From: Streptomyces sp. NBC_01216
GTDB taxonomy: Bacteria; Actinomycetota; Actinomycetes; Streptomycetales; Streptomycetaceae
Reading direction: 5' to 3'
Assembly: GCF_035994945.1 (NCBI RefSeq)
Contig: NZ_CP108677.1
Span: 2,542,001 to 2,606,000, forward strand
DNA: 64,000 bases
Within the stretch, counting starts at the first letter, position 1. Each line of letters begins with the position of its first letter. Positions 8,248 through 16,302 of the stretch are shown here, one piece after another. Under the pieces are notes generated by a model. It did not search any database. It was not told where the DNA came from and worked only from the letters and a program-made list of their open reading frames with translations. The translations under genes were made by a program, and so were the position numbers.

Positions 8248-9410
8248 GGACGTACCTCCTGGTCCTCCCCGGTCCAGCCGGGGCCGAGGTGCAGTGTCTC
8301 CCAGGCCGCGTCGTCGAGGGCGACGAGCCGGTCGGCGTGGGTACGGCGGGGTGGCGCGGCGAGGTCTCCGGGGACGGTGAGCGCGGCGGCGGCCATCAGG
8401 TGTCCGTAGCGGACGCGTTCGCGTGGGCCGAGCCCACGGAGGGTCGCGGAGAGGAATCCGGCGGCGAAGCCGTCTCCGGCGCCGACGGGGGCGACGACCT
8501 CGACGACGGGCGCGGGGACGGCGGTGACGGTGTCCTGCGCCGGGACCGACCCGGGGCCACCGGCGGGCGCCGGGGAGGCGGCTGCCACGGACGGGAGAGC
8601 CGCGGACGAGGGGGACGAGGCGGTGTCCCCGGCGGGGGCGGGCACGGCCGCGGCCCCGGCGTGCCGGGGGCCGGGGGCGCGTGCGAAGACGACCGCACCC
8701 GCCGCACCGCGCTTCACGACCAGGACCGCCGGTTCCGGCAGGGCCGCGCGGATGGCGGTCGGTCCGCTCAGGCCCCAGACCTGCCGCGCCTCGTCCTCAC
8801 CGACGAAGACCAGGTCCGCGCCGCGGGCGAGTTCCAGGAGCACCCCGGCACCCGGCACCCCGCGCCAGAGCGCCGGCCGGTGGTTGACGTCGAAGGAGAC
8901 CAGCGGACGGGCCGGACGGGGCGCCGTGAGAGTACGCATCAGCGCGAGGCAGTCCGCCGAGAGGGCGGCGGTGATGCCGGACAGGTGCAGGATCCGGCCC
9001 CCGGCGACGGAGTCGTACGGCACGGTCAGCGGCGACATCGCCGAGGCCGCGGAGCCCGCCCGGTAGTAGGCGACCTCGTGCGTGTCGTTCGCCCGGTCCG
9101 TCGCCGTGCGGAAGTAGATCCCGGTCGGGCGCGCCGCGTCCCGCCGCACCGCCGACACGTCCACGCCGTAGGCGGCGATCGCGTCGACCAGGTGGTCCCC
9201 GAAACCGTCCCGGCCGACCCGGCCGACCCACCTGGCCCGGTGGCCGGCGGCGGCCAGGACGCAGGCCACGTTGGACTCGGCACCGCCGATGGCGCGGGCG
9301 AAGGCCGGAACGTCGGCGAGGCGGCCCGGCCGCGAGGGCAGGAAGGTGACCATGGACTCGCCGAGGCACACCACGTCCACGGGCGCCTCCGCGAGCGGGG
9401 TTCCGGTCAC
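8244..9410 (-). CDS. PfkB-family carbohydrate kinase
   Basis: 388 aa from GTG 9410. N-terminal motif VDVVCLGESMVTFLPSRPG and GGAESNVACVLA, and the C-terminal PfkB signature VVAPVGAGDGFAAGFLSATLRG with the GAGD anion hole and catalytic Asp. An Ala/Pro-rich insert of ~60 residues before the signature (VFARAPGPRHAGAAAVPAPAG...) is longer than usual. KdgK-like kinases (2-keto-3-deoxygluconate) look closest, but the substrate cannot be assigned. In this locus it could act on a keto-sugar acid or on the carbon skeleton released by the neighbouring lyase. Confidence 0.82.
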   Translation of the reverse strand: MTGTPLAEAPVDVVCLGESMVTFLPSRPGRLADVPAFARAIGGAESNVACVLAAAGHRARWVGRVGRDGFGDHLVDAIAAYGVDVSAVRRDAARPTGIYFRTATDRANDTHEVAYYRAGSAASAMSPLTVPYDSVAGGRILHLSGITAALSADCLALMRTLTAPRPARPLVSFDVNHRPALWRGVPGAGVLLELARGADLVFVGEDEARQVWGLSGPTAIRAALPEPAVLVVKRGAAGAVVFARAPGPRHAGAAAVPAPAGDTASSPSSAALPSVAAASPAPAGGPGSVPAQDTVTAVPAPVVEVVAPVGAGDGFAAGFLSATLRGLGPRERVRYGHLMAAAALTVPGDLAAPPRRTHADRLVALDDAAWETLHLGPGWTGEDQEVRP

Positions 9411-9486
9411 ACGCGGCTCCTCGTCGGGTCGCGCGGGTCCATTGACCCGCCACTGGCCCGGATGTTAGACAGCACCAAGCGATATA

Positions 9487-9502
9487 CGCAACGATCGTTG
9501 CG
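9487..9502. promoter_or_regulatory. 16-bp palindrome, probable IclR operator
   Basis: CGCAACGATCGTTGCG is a perfect 16-bp inverted repeat between the divergent kinase-iclR-ridA and lyase-aminoacylase units. IclR proteins bind palindromes of about this size in divergent promoters. A partial repeat (GACGCAAC) follows at 9507-9514. Confidence 0.55.
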
Positions 9503-9542
9503 CATGACGCAACAGCTACCTGTCATCGACGGAGGAGGCCCC

Positions 9543-11009
9543 GTGCCCGCCGAGCAGACGGCCGACCAGACCGCCCACCAGGCCGCCGGACCGGCCGGGG
9601 CCGGAGGCGAAGCCAGGGACGAGAGCCGGGACGAGAGCCGCGGCGCGGGCGTGGGCCCGGCAGCCGCGCCGGAGCCGCCGGCGCAGGGCCGGCCGGCCGG
9701 CGATCCGGCCGTCACGCGGGCCGTCGCGCGGGCCGTCCGTGCCGCGAAGTCGCTGTCGGAGGAGCGGGTCGACCACCGCTTCAAGTCGCTGCCCCCCGAT
9801 GCCGAGGGCCTGACGGTCGGCGCCCTGGCCGCCCAGCGCCGCAACCTCTTCACCGGCGGTTTCACCACCCCCGTCCTCGCACTGTCCGCCGAGTCCCTGG
9901 AGCACAACCTGAGACTCCTGGAGACCTACGCCGAGCGCCACGGCCTCGCGTTCGCGCCGCACGGCAAGACCTCGATGGCTCCCGAGCTCTTCGCCCGGCA
10001 GCTGGAGCACGGCGCCTGGGGCATCACCGCCGCCGTCCCGCACCAGGCGCATGTCTACCGCGCGTACGGCATCTCCCGGATCTTCCTCGCCAACGAACTG
10101 GTGGACGCCGTCGCCCTGCGCCGGCTCGCGGCCGACCTCGACGCCGACCCCGACTTCCGCTTCCTCTGCTACGTCGACTCCGTGCGAGGCGTCGAACTGA
10201 TGGACGCGGCCCTCACCGAGGCCGGCGCCCGCCGCCCCGTCGACGTGGTCGTCGAGCTCGGAGCCGGCGAAGGCGCCCGGACCGGAGCCCGGACCGAGGA
10301 CGACTGCGCCGCCGTCGCCGACGCGGTGGCCGCCACCCGCACCCTGCGCCTGGCGGGTGTCGCCGGCTACGAGGGAGAGGTCCCGCGCGCCGACGCCGCA
10401 CGGGTGCGGGAGTGGCTGGACCGCCTCGTCGCCCTCGCCGTGGCCTTCGACGAGACCGGCCGCTTCGCCCCGGAGCTCGAGGAGATCGTGGTCAGCGCGG
10501 GCGGCAGCGCGTGGTTCGACACCGTGGCCGACGCCTTCGCCGGCATCCCCGCGCTCTCCCGGCCCGTACTGAAGCTGCTGCGCTCGGGCGCGTACGTCTC
10601 GCACGACGACGGCCACTACCGCCGCCTCACCCCTTTCAACCGGATCCCCGGGGACGGCGCGCTGGAACCCGCCTTCCGGCTCTGGTCGCAGGTCGTCTCC
10701 CGCCCCGCCCCGGATCAGGCATTCACCAACGCGGGCAAGCGCGACGCCGCCTACGACCTCGGCCTGCCCGAGGCCCAGGTGGTCCGCTCGGCGCGCGACG
10801 GCTCCGTGCGCCCGGCCGACGGCATCACCGTCACCGGACTGTCCGACCAGCACAGCTGGCTCAGGACGGAACCGGAGGCCGAACTGGAGGTCGGCGACTG
10901 GGTCGGCATGGGCCTGTCCCATCCGTGCACGTCCTTCGACAAGTGGCAGCTGATCCCACTGGTCGAGGCCGACGGCACCGTCGTCGACTACCTCCGCACC
11001 TTCTTCTAG
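9543..11009 (+). CDS. PLP-dependent D-amino-acid lyase, DSD1/D-threonine aldolase type
   Basis: 488 aa from GTG 9543, chosen because GGAGGAGG lies at 9531-9538; an ATG at 9504 would overlap the palindrome and has no ribosome site. The first ~65 residues are low-complexity. Then comes an alanine-racemase-type barrel with the PLP lysine in FAPHGKTSMAP (K142), and a C-terminal D-serine dehydratase-like domain with a metal-site-like end (SDQHSWLR...GMGLSHPCTSFDKW). Fold-type III relatives deaminate D-serine or split D-threonine. The adjacent D-aminoacylase and RidA suggest catabolism of D-amino acids freed from N-acyl forms; RidA would quench the enamine product. Confidence 0.82.
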   Translation: MPAEQTADQTAHQAAGPAGAGGEARDESRDESRGAGVGPAAAPEPPAQGRPAGDPAVTRAVARAVRAAKSLSEERVDHRFKSLPPDAEGLTVGALAAQRRNLFTGGFTTPVLALSAESLEHNLRLLETYAERHGLAFAPHGKTSMAPELFARQLEHGAWGITAAVPHQAHVYRAYGISRIFLANELVDAVALRRLAADLDADPDFRFLCYVDSVRGVELMDAALTEAGARRPVDVVVELGAGEGARTGARTEDDCAAVADAVAATRTLRLAGVAGYEGEVPRADAARVREWLDRLVALAVAFDETGRFAPELEEIVVSAGGSAWFDTVADAFAGIPALSRPVLKLLRSGAYVSHDDGHYRRLTPFNRIPGDGALEPAFRLWSQVVSRPAPDQAFTNAGKRDAAYDLGLPEAQVVRSARDGSVRPADGITVTGLSDQHSWLRTEPEAELEVGDWVGMGLSHPCTSFDKWQLIPLVEADGTVVDYLRTFF

Positions 11010-11025
11010 GCCCGGGGAGCCCCAG

Positions 11026-12645
11026 ATGGACCTCGTCTTCCGCGACGCGCGGGTCGTCGACGGCGGCGGCGGCCCGTCCTTCCGTGCCGACGTGGCCGTC
11101 GACGGCGGCCGGATCGTCGCCGTCGTCGAGGAGGGCACGGGCACCCGGCGCCCGACCGCACGGCGCGTCGTGGACGCCGGGGGCCTCGCCCTGTCCCCCG
11201 GCTTCATCGACATGCACGCCCACAGCGACCTCGCGCTGCTCCGCGATCCGGACCACAGCGCCAAGGCCGCGCAGGGCGTGACCCTGGAAGTCCTCGGCCA
11301 GGACGGCCTGTCCTACGCGCCGGTCGACGACCGCACGCTCGCCGAGGTCCGCCGGACGGTCGCGGGCTGGAACGGCGACGGCGACGACATCGACTTCGAC
11401 TGGCGCACGGTCGGCGAGTACCTGGACCGGCTCGACCGCTCGCACGGCGGACGGGGCATCGCCGTGAACGCGGCCTACCTCGTCCCGCAGGGAACGGTCC
11501 GGATGCACGTCGTCGGCTGGGAGAACCGCCCGGCCACCGCCGCCGAACTCGACCGGATGCGCCGGCTCGTCGCGCGGGGCATGGAACAGGGCGCGGTCGG
11601 CATGTCCTCCGGTCTCACCTACACCCCGGGCATGTACGCGGCCGACGCCGAGCTGACCGAACTGTGCCGGGTGGTGGCCCGGTACGGCGGCTACTACTGC
11701 CCGCACCACCGTTCGTACGGCGCCGGGGCGCTCCGGGCGTACGAGGAGATGCTCGCCCTGACCAGCGCCGCCGGCTGCGCCCTCCACCTGGCCCACGCCA
11801 CGATGAACTTCGGCGTGAACGAGGGGCGGGCGCCCGAGCTGCTGGCCCTCCTCGACGCGGCCCTCGACGCGGGCGCGGACATCAGCCTGGACTCGTACCC
11901 GTACACCGCCGGCTGCACGACGCTCGCCGCGCTGCTGCCCGGCTGGGCGCACGAGGGTGGCCCGGAGGCGGTCCTGGCCCGGCTGCGGGACGACGAGACG
12001 GCGGAGCTCATCCGCCGTCACCTGGAGGAGACCGGCTCGGACGGCTGCCACGGCGTGCCCGTGGACTGGGACACGATCGAGGTCTCGGGCGTGGGCGATC
12101 CCGCCTTCGCCGACCGTGTGGGCAGGACGGTCCGGCAGTCCGCGGACCCGCGGGGCGAGACCCCGTGGGCGACGGCGCGACGGCTGCTGCTCGGCGACCG
12201 GCTCGGGACGACGATCCTCCAGCACGTCGGTCACGAGGAGAACGTGCGGACGATCATGCGCCACCGGGTGCACACGGGCGGTTCCGACGGCATCCTCCAC
12301 GGCGTCAAACCGCATCCGCGGGCGTACGGCACCTTCCCGAGGTTCCTCGGCCGGTACGTGCGTGAGCTGGGCGTCCTGTCGCTGGAGGAGTGCGTGGCCC
12401 GGCTGACCTCCCGTCCGGCGGCCCGGCTACGACTGCCGGACCGCGGTCTCGTGCGCGAGGGCCACCGGGCGGACCTGGTGCTCTTCGACCCCTCGACGGT
12501 CGCCGAGGGGTCGACGTACGCGGCCCCGCGCACCCTCCCGGTAGGCATCCCGCACGTACTGATCGACGGCAGGTTCGTCATCGAGGACGGCCGGCGGACG
12601 GACGTACTGACCGGCCGCACGGTACGGCGCACGCCCACCTCCTGA
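11026..12645 (+). CDS. N-acyl-D-amino-acid deacylase (D-aminoacylase family)
   Basis: 539 aa. Amidohydrolase signature SPGFIDMHAHSDLALL with H64 and H66, GLTYTPGMYA, a later HLAHATMNFGVNEGRAPELL segment and a terminal HADLVLFDPSTV-like beta-sandwich segment are typical of N-acyl-D-amino-acid deacylases, which release D-amino acids from N-acyl forms. It is 16 bp downstream of the PLP lyase gene, so product and next enzyme are encoded together. Length matches the family (~480-540). Confidence 0.87.
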   Translation: MDLVFRDARVVDGGGGPSFRADVAVDGGRIVAVVEEGTGTRRPTARRVVDAGGLALSPGFIDMHAHSDLALLRDPDHSAKAAQGVTLEVLGQDGLSYAPVDDRTLAEVRRTVAGWNGDGDDIDFDWRTVGEYLDRLDRSHGGRGIAVNAAYLVPQGTVRMHVVGWENRPATAAELDRMRRLVARGMEQGAVGMSSGLTYTPGMYAADAELTELCRVVARYGGYYCPHHRSYGAGALRAYEEMLALTSAAGCALHLAHATMNFGVNEGRAPELLALLDAALDAGADISLDSYPYTAGCTTLAALLPGWAHEGGPEAVLARLRDDETAELIRRHLEETGSDGCHGVPVDWDTIEVSGVGDPAFADRVGRTVRQSADPRGETPWATARRLLLGDRLGTTILQHVGHEENVRTIMRHRVHTGGSDGILHGVKPHPRAYGTFPRFLGRYVRELGVLSLEECVARLTSRPAARLRLPDRGLVREGHRADLVLFDPSTVAEGSTYAAPRTLPVGIPHVLIDGRFVIEDGRRTDVLTGRTVRRTPTS

Positions 12646-12674
12646 CCCGCCCCGGCCACCGGAACCGGGGCGGG
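12646..12674 (+). terminator. Hairpin after D-aminoacylase gene
   Basis: CCCGCCCCGG at 12646-12655 pairs perfectly with CCGGGGCGGG at 12665-12674 right after the stop codon. G-rich tandem sequence (GGGGCGGGCGGACA-like) continues to the CRISPR array. Confidence 0.6.
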
Positions 12675-12739
12675 GCGGGGCGGACAGGGGCGGGCGGACA
12701 GGGGCGGGCGGGTCCGGTGTACCCGCCGACCGGACCGCG

Positions 12740-13378
12740 GGACCATCCCCCGCGTGCGCGGGGAGCAGTCCCGGAGCGCCTGGTCCAGGACCCGCTGTTG
12801 GGGACCATCCCCGCGTGCGCGGGGAGCAGATCGCCTTCTGCACCGCGGGCAACCACTTCCGGGGACCATCCCCGCGTGCGCGGGGAGCAGTCATTGCGTT
12901 CCCCGTTGTGTCGTTGGGTCTCGGGACCATCCCCGCGTGCGCGGGGAGCAGCCCTTCGCTGTGCGCGGGGGTTAGTGGCGGCGGGGACCATCCCCGCGTG
13001 CGCGGGGAGCAGGGCACGTGAGGGATGCTCACCCCGGGGACCCGGGGACCATCCCCGCGTGCGCGGGGAGCAGGTCACCCTCGCCAGAGGGTGACCCCGG
13101 GGCCTGGGACCATCCCCGCGTGCGCGGGGAGCAGAGGGCGCCCCAGACCCTGCCTGCGCCGAGCGAGGGACCATCCCCGCGTGCGCGGGGAGCAGGACCG
13201 GAGGACCGGCGGCGCCCGTCGCGCCCCCGGACCATCCCCGCGTGCGCGGGGAGCAGAAAACGTTCCGGGCGACCGGCAGAGCAATATGAGGACCATCCCC
13301 GCGTGCGCGGGGAGCAGCTTCCGACGATCCGGCGGTTTTCGAAAGCATCGGGACCATCCCCGCGTGCGCGGGGAGCAG
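12740..13378 (-). CRISPR. Type I-E CRISPR array 1: 11 repeats, 10 spacers
   Basis: Eleven repeats start at 12740, 12802, 12863, 12924, 12985, 13046, 13107, 13168, 13229, 13290 and 13351, with an exact 61-bp period from 12802 on. On the minus strand the repeat begins CTGCTCCCCGCGCACGC and ends GGGGATGGTCC (28 bp, or 29 with the usual C), with 33 (or 32) bp spacers, as in type I-E. Transcription is on the minus strand: the 5' handle would be the GATGGTCC end and the leader abuts cas2. The leader-distal repeat at 12740 has one extra C in the stem, the decay expected at the trailer end. No two spacers look alike. Confidence 0.97.
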
Positions 13379-13471
13379 ACTGCGCGACCTGCGGGTTTAC
13401 CGAGGCCGGACGCGGTTCTGGAGCACTTTCATTGAATTAGACATATGACACCAAACATCCCATAAGGCGTC
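13379..13471 (-). promoter_or_regulatory. Leader of CRISPR array 1
   Basis: 93 bp between cas2 and the first repeat, AT-richer than the surroundings near 13430-13465. Reading on the minus strand, the last 23 bases before the repeat (13401 to 13379: GGTAAACC, then GCAGGTCGCGCAGT) match the leader end of array 2 at 20 of 23 positions, suggesting an integrase or transcription element. Confidence 0.7.
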
Positions 13472-13828
13472 CTACGTGCGCCCGAAGCGGCGGCGCTTCG
13501 ACGCCTTGCTCCAGCCGCGTGGTGGAGCAGCCGCACCGGCAGGCTCGTCGGGTTTGGGGTTCGGTCGGCGGATCAGGGTGACGCCCTCGTGGTCGACGGG
13601 GTGCCAGTTGTGGTCGTGAGTGCGGAAGGTGAAGCCTTGTTCGTTGTTCGTCGTGTGGGCGAGTAGCGCGCGGCCCTGGTCGGCGTACTGCTGGACCTCG
13701 TTCCACAACACCTCGCGGATACGTGCTGACGGGTTGCCGATGAATACACCGGCGGATATCTCGAGGAGCCAGCGGGTGAGGAATCCGCGGAGGCCGGCTG
13801 GACAGTTGGTGAGGACGATGACGGTCAC
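13472..13828 (-). CDS. cas2: CRISPR-associated endonuclease Cas2, type I-E
   Basis: 118 aa from GTG 13828, overlapping the cas1 stop by 4 bp (GTGA). VTVIVLTNCPAGLRGFLTRWLLEISAGVFIG is the diagnostic Cas2e start, followed by VWNEVQQYADQGRALLAHTTNNEQGF. A Pro/Ala-rich basic tail ending KASKRRRFGRT extends a little beyond the ~95-aa core. With Cas1 it forms the spacer integrase. It is the last gene of the cas operon, next to the array 1 leader. Confidence 0.93.
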   Translation of the reverse strand: MTVIVLTNCPAGLRGFLTRWLLEISAGVFIGNPSARIREVLWNEVQQYADQGRALLAHTTNNEQGFTFRTHDHNWHPVDHEGVTLIRRPNPKPDEPAGAAAPPRGWSKASKRRRFGRT

Positions 13829-14787
13829 CAGGTCGTCTCCTCGTCCGGGCCGCCGTAGTTGCGTCCGGCGGCGACGTCGTGGCCTCCGTCGCTCTGGAGT
13901 GTGACGACGTCCTGCTCGGCTCCCGGTGCGGTGGCGGATGCGGGATCGGCCAGGAGGAGGCGTTTGACGTCGTCGACGCAACGGTCGAGGAGCGACGTCT
14001 CGTTGATACGGTCGCGCAGTGCGCGTCGGGTGCGAGGGCCGACATCCTGATCGTCGTCCGCGGCGACGTCGAAGGCCAGCGGGATGCCGATCTCGGTCTT
14101 GTAGAGGTCGGCGATGTCGAGGACGAAGGACAGTTCGTGGCCGGAGTGGACGAAGCCGAGTGCCGGGCTGCAGCCAAGTGATGCGACGACCGCGTGTGCG
14201 ACGCCGTACATGCACTGGGCGGCGGCCGTGACCGCCTGGTTGACCGCGTCACCGCTGGTGAAGTCGCCGGGGGTGTAGTTCCGGCCACGCCAGGTGATGC
14301 CGGTGCGTGCGGCCTGGGCCTTGTAGCAGTCCTTGACGCGCCGCCCTTCGCGGCCGAGGAGTTCGTGGCGGCTGAGGCCGGCCGGGTCCTCGTCGGGGAA
14401 GCGCAGCCTGTACATGGCGCGGGCGACGGCGAGGCGTCTGCGGGGGTTGGCCCACTGGTGGGCTTGTGCCTCCATGAGGGCTGCGGAGCGGCTCAGGGCG
14501 CGACCGCCGGCGTAGTAGCGCACGCCGTGCTCTCCTACCCAGCACACGGCGGCGCCGGTCTCCCCCAGCACGCTCATCGCCTGGTGGGTGATACGGGTGC
14601 CGGGGCCGAGCAGGAGGGTGCCGATGGTCGCCGAGGGGATATGGGTGGTGCCTGCGGCGTCCTCGGCGGTGATGGCGTTGGCGTCCCGGTGCACTGTGCA
14701 CCGCTCCAGGTAGACGAAGGAGAGCCGTTCGCCGGTGCGGGTCAGGTGCCGTGGGGTGAGCGCGCTGCGGCGGGAGATCGTGGTCAT
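13825..14787 (-). CDS. cas1: CRISPR-associated endonuclease Cas1, type I-E
   Basis: 320 aa, usual for Cas1e. RLSFVYLERCTVHRDANAI at the N terminus, MEAQAHQWANPRRRLAVARAMYRLRF, and the metal-binding region with ALGFVHSGHELSFVLDIADLYKTE (His and Asp ligands) are conserved. It is the catalytic subunit of spacer acquisition with Cas2. It starts 4 bp downstream of cas6e and is coupled to cas2 by a GTGA overlap. Confidence 0.95.
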   Translation of the reverse strand: MTTISRRSALTPRHLTRTGERLSFVYLERCTVHRDANAITAEDAAGTTHIPSATIGTLLLGPGTRITHQAMSVLGETGAAVCWVGEHGVRYYAGGRALSRSAALMEAQAHQWANPRRRLAVARAMYRLRFPDEDPAGLSRHELLGREGRRVKDCYKAQAARTGITWRGRNYTPGDFTSGDAVNQAVTAAAQCMYGVAHAVVASLGCSPALGFVHSGHELSFVLDIADLYKTEIGIPLAFDVAADDDQDVGPRTRRALRDRINETSLLDRCVDDVKRLLLADPASATAPGAEQDVVTLQSDGGHDVAAGRNYGGPDEETTW

Positions 14788-14791
14788 CGTC

Positions 14792-15580
14792 CTACCCGGC
14801 CGTGCCGAGGGGGGCCAGGGTGATCAAGCCGCAGCCGTACGCCTTGGCCTTGCCGATCCCTTGCGTGAGGGTGCGGCGCAGGAGTCGGGGGTCGGTGACT
14901 TCCAGCCTGCCGTCGAAAGTGGCGATGACGAGGGTGACGGGCGGCTTGCGGCCGATCGGGGCGCCTGCGGTACGGGACTTGTCGAAGGCGAGCGTGCGCT
15001 TGTCGTGGACGGCCAGTTCGTACCGGTCGCCGTGGTGGGGTTGCCTGGTGTGGGTGGTACCGCTGGGCAAAAGTCGCTGGGCGTCGGGCTTCTCGAGGAC
15101 GCGGAAGCCACACGCTTCCTGTCTCTCGAGAAGCCAGCCCATCTGGTGCAGCGGTGTGAGGTGCGCGGTGCGCTTGGTCGGTTCGCCGTCCTTGCGGCGG
15201 GCGTGGTGGACCGGGTTGGCGGTGAGACGGAACGCCCACCGGTGACCGGTGGCCAGCCGGTCGAGAAACGGGCTGTAGGGCCTGCTCTGCCATCCGGGTG
15301 TCGCGGGGTCGGCGGATGCGGCTGCGGCTGCGGGCCAGCCTGCCTGCTCGACAAGGTGGGTCAGGTCAGGCTGTTGAGGGCTGACCACGTACAGCATGAC
15401 CTCGGCTCGTGCCGTCTGGTCCAGTCGCCACAGCACGCGCGGCGCGTCGGGGGTGGGGGTGTCGGTGGGCAGCAGTGCGGGGAAGGACGACATGACGGCG
15501 GCGTGCATGGCCTGCGGCGAGGAGAGGAGACGGCGGGCCCCGGGGCGCGCGGTGTTCACGCGGAAGCGGGTGAGGAACAT
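14792..15580 (-). CDS. cas6e: crRNA endoribonuclease Cas6e (CasE)
   Basis: 262 aa from ATG 15580, which overlaps the cas5 stop by 4 bp (ATGA). MFLTRFRVNTARPGARRLL..., H26 in the QAMHAAVMSSFP segment (the usual Cas6e catalytic His) and the glycine-rich LTQGIGKAKAYGCGLITLAP end are typical. It cleaves pre-crRNA at the base of the repeat hairpin and stays in Cascade. Confidence 0.95.
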   Translation of the reverse strand: MFLTRFRVNTARPGARRLLSSPQAMHAAVMSSFPALLPTDTPTPDAPRVLWRLDQTARAEVMLYVVSPQQPDLTHLVEQAGWPAAAAASADPATPGWQSRPYSPFLDRLATGHRWAFRLTANPVHHARRKDGEPTKRTAHLTPLHQMGWLLERQEACGFRVLEKPDAQRLLPSGTTHTRQPHHGDRYELAVHDKRTLAFDKSRTAGAPIGRKPPVTLVIATFDGRLEVTDPRLLRRTLTQGIGKAKAYGCGLITLAPLGTAG

Positions 15581-16302
15581 CAGGCGCTCTCTTCGTCCAG
15601 GGCGTCGAAGGGGTCGTGCCGGGGCAGCTGCCGGGCAGGGGGGCGGGGGATGCGTACCGGGTCGCTGACCCGGGTGCGCAGGGCGTGGCGGCGGTGTTCG
15701 GCGGCGAAGCTGAGTGGCTGGTCGCGTTGGACGTCGGCTGTGTGCTGTTCGACTTCGTCGGCCTCGCGCAGCACGGTCAGTTCGATGTGGTCGCGGCCGG
15801 GGTACTGCCTGCGGTACCAGGCGGATGCCTGCCACGGCACCTGGCGCAGTATGTCCATGAGGGCGCCTTCGTCGTGGAGTGAGAGCTCGATGGGCAGGGA
15901 GGGCGGGCAGGAGCGGCGGCCCAGGAACGGCGTGTACACGGGGGTGCCGAGTGCGGTGTGCAGGGTGGTGAGGAGCGTTCGGTCGCCTTCGAGAGCGGCG
16001 ACGAAGACGGCGTCGGCGAGGTAGAAGCGTTCGGACAGGGGCATGGACTTGCCGCTGATGCCGTGGTGCGCGGTGTGGAAGTCCCGCAGCCGGGTGCCAG
16101 GCTGGTCGATCCGTACGCCGAACTTCAGCGCGGCCAGAGGCGCGAGCCTGTCGTCGTCGCCCCGCTCGATGCCGGCCGCGGCGGCGAGCATGCCGATGAC
16201 GCCGCTTTTGGTCGGCGCGGACTCGGTGGTACGGCGGGTGAACCGGGCGGATGCCCCCCAGGACTGCAGGGGGCCGGCGAGCCGGAGGGTGAGCACGCTC
16301 AT
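15580..16302 (-). CDS. cas5e: Cascade subunit Cas5e (CasD)
   Basis: 240 aa. LTLRLAGPLQSWGASARFTRRTTESAPTKSGVIGMLAAAAGIERGDD is the classic Cas5e RAMP N terminus, and RLRDFHTAHHG follows. It caps the 5' handle of the crRNA in Cascade. Coupled on both sides by 4-bp overlaps. Confidence 0.95.
   Translation of the reverse strand: MSVLTLRLAGPLQSWGASARFTRRTTESAPTKSGVIGMLAAAAGIERGDDDRLAPLAALKFGVRIDQPGTRLRDFHTAHHGISGKSMPLSERFYLADAVFVAALEGDRTLLTTLHTALGTPVYTPFLGRRSCPPSLPIELSLHDEGALMDILRQVPWQASAWYRRQYPGRDHIELTVLREADEVEQHTADVQRDQPLSFAAEHRRHALRTRVSDPVRIPRPPARQLPRHDPFDALDEESA

Noticed and set aside
9516..11264. 582-codon frame antisense to the D-amino-acid lyase
   Set aside because: The sense strand has the PLP motif, a ribosome site and operon context; the antisense product is low-complexity.
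12754..13440. Open frames spanning CRISPR array 1 with repeated GTIPACAGS or PRARG segments
   Set aside because: They are translations of the CRISPR repeat; the 61-bp period and cas neighbours explain the sequence.
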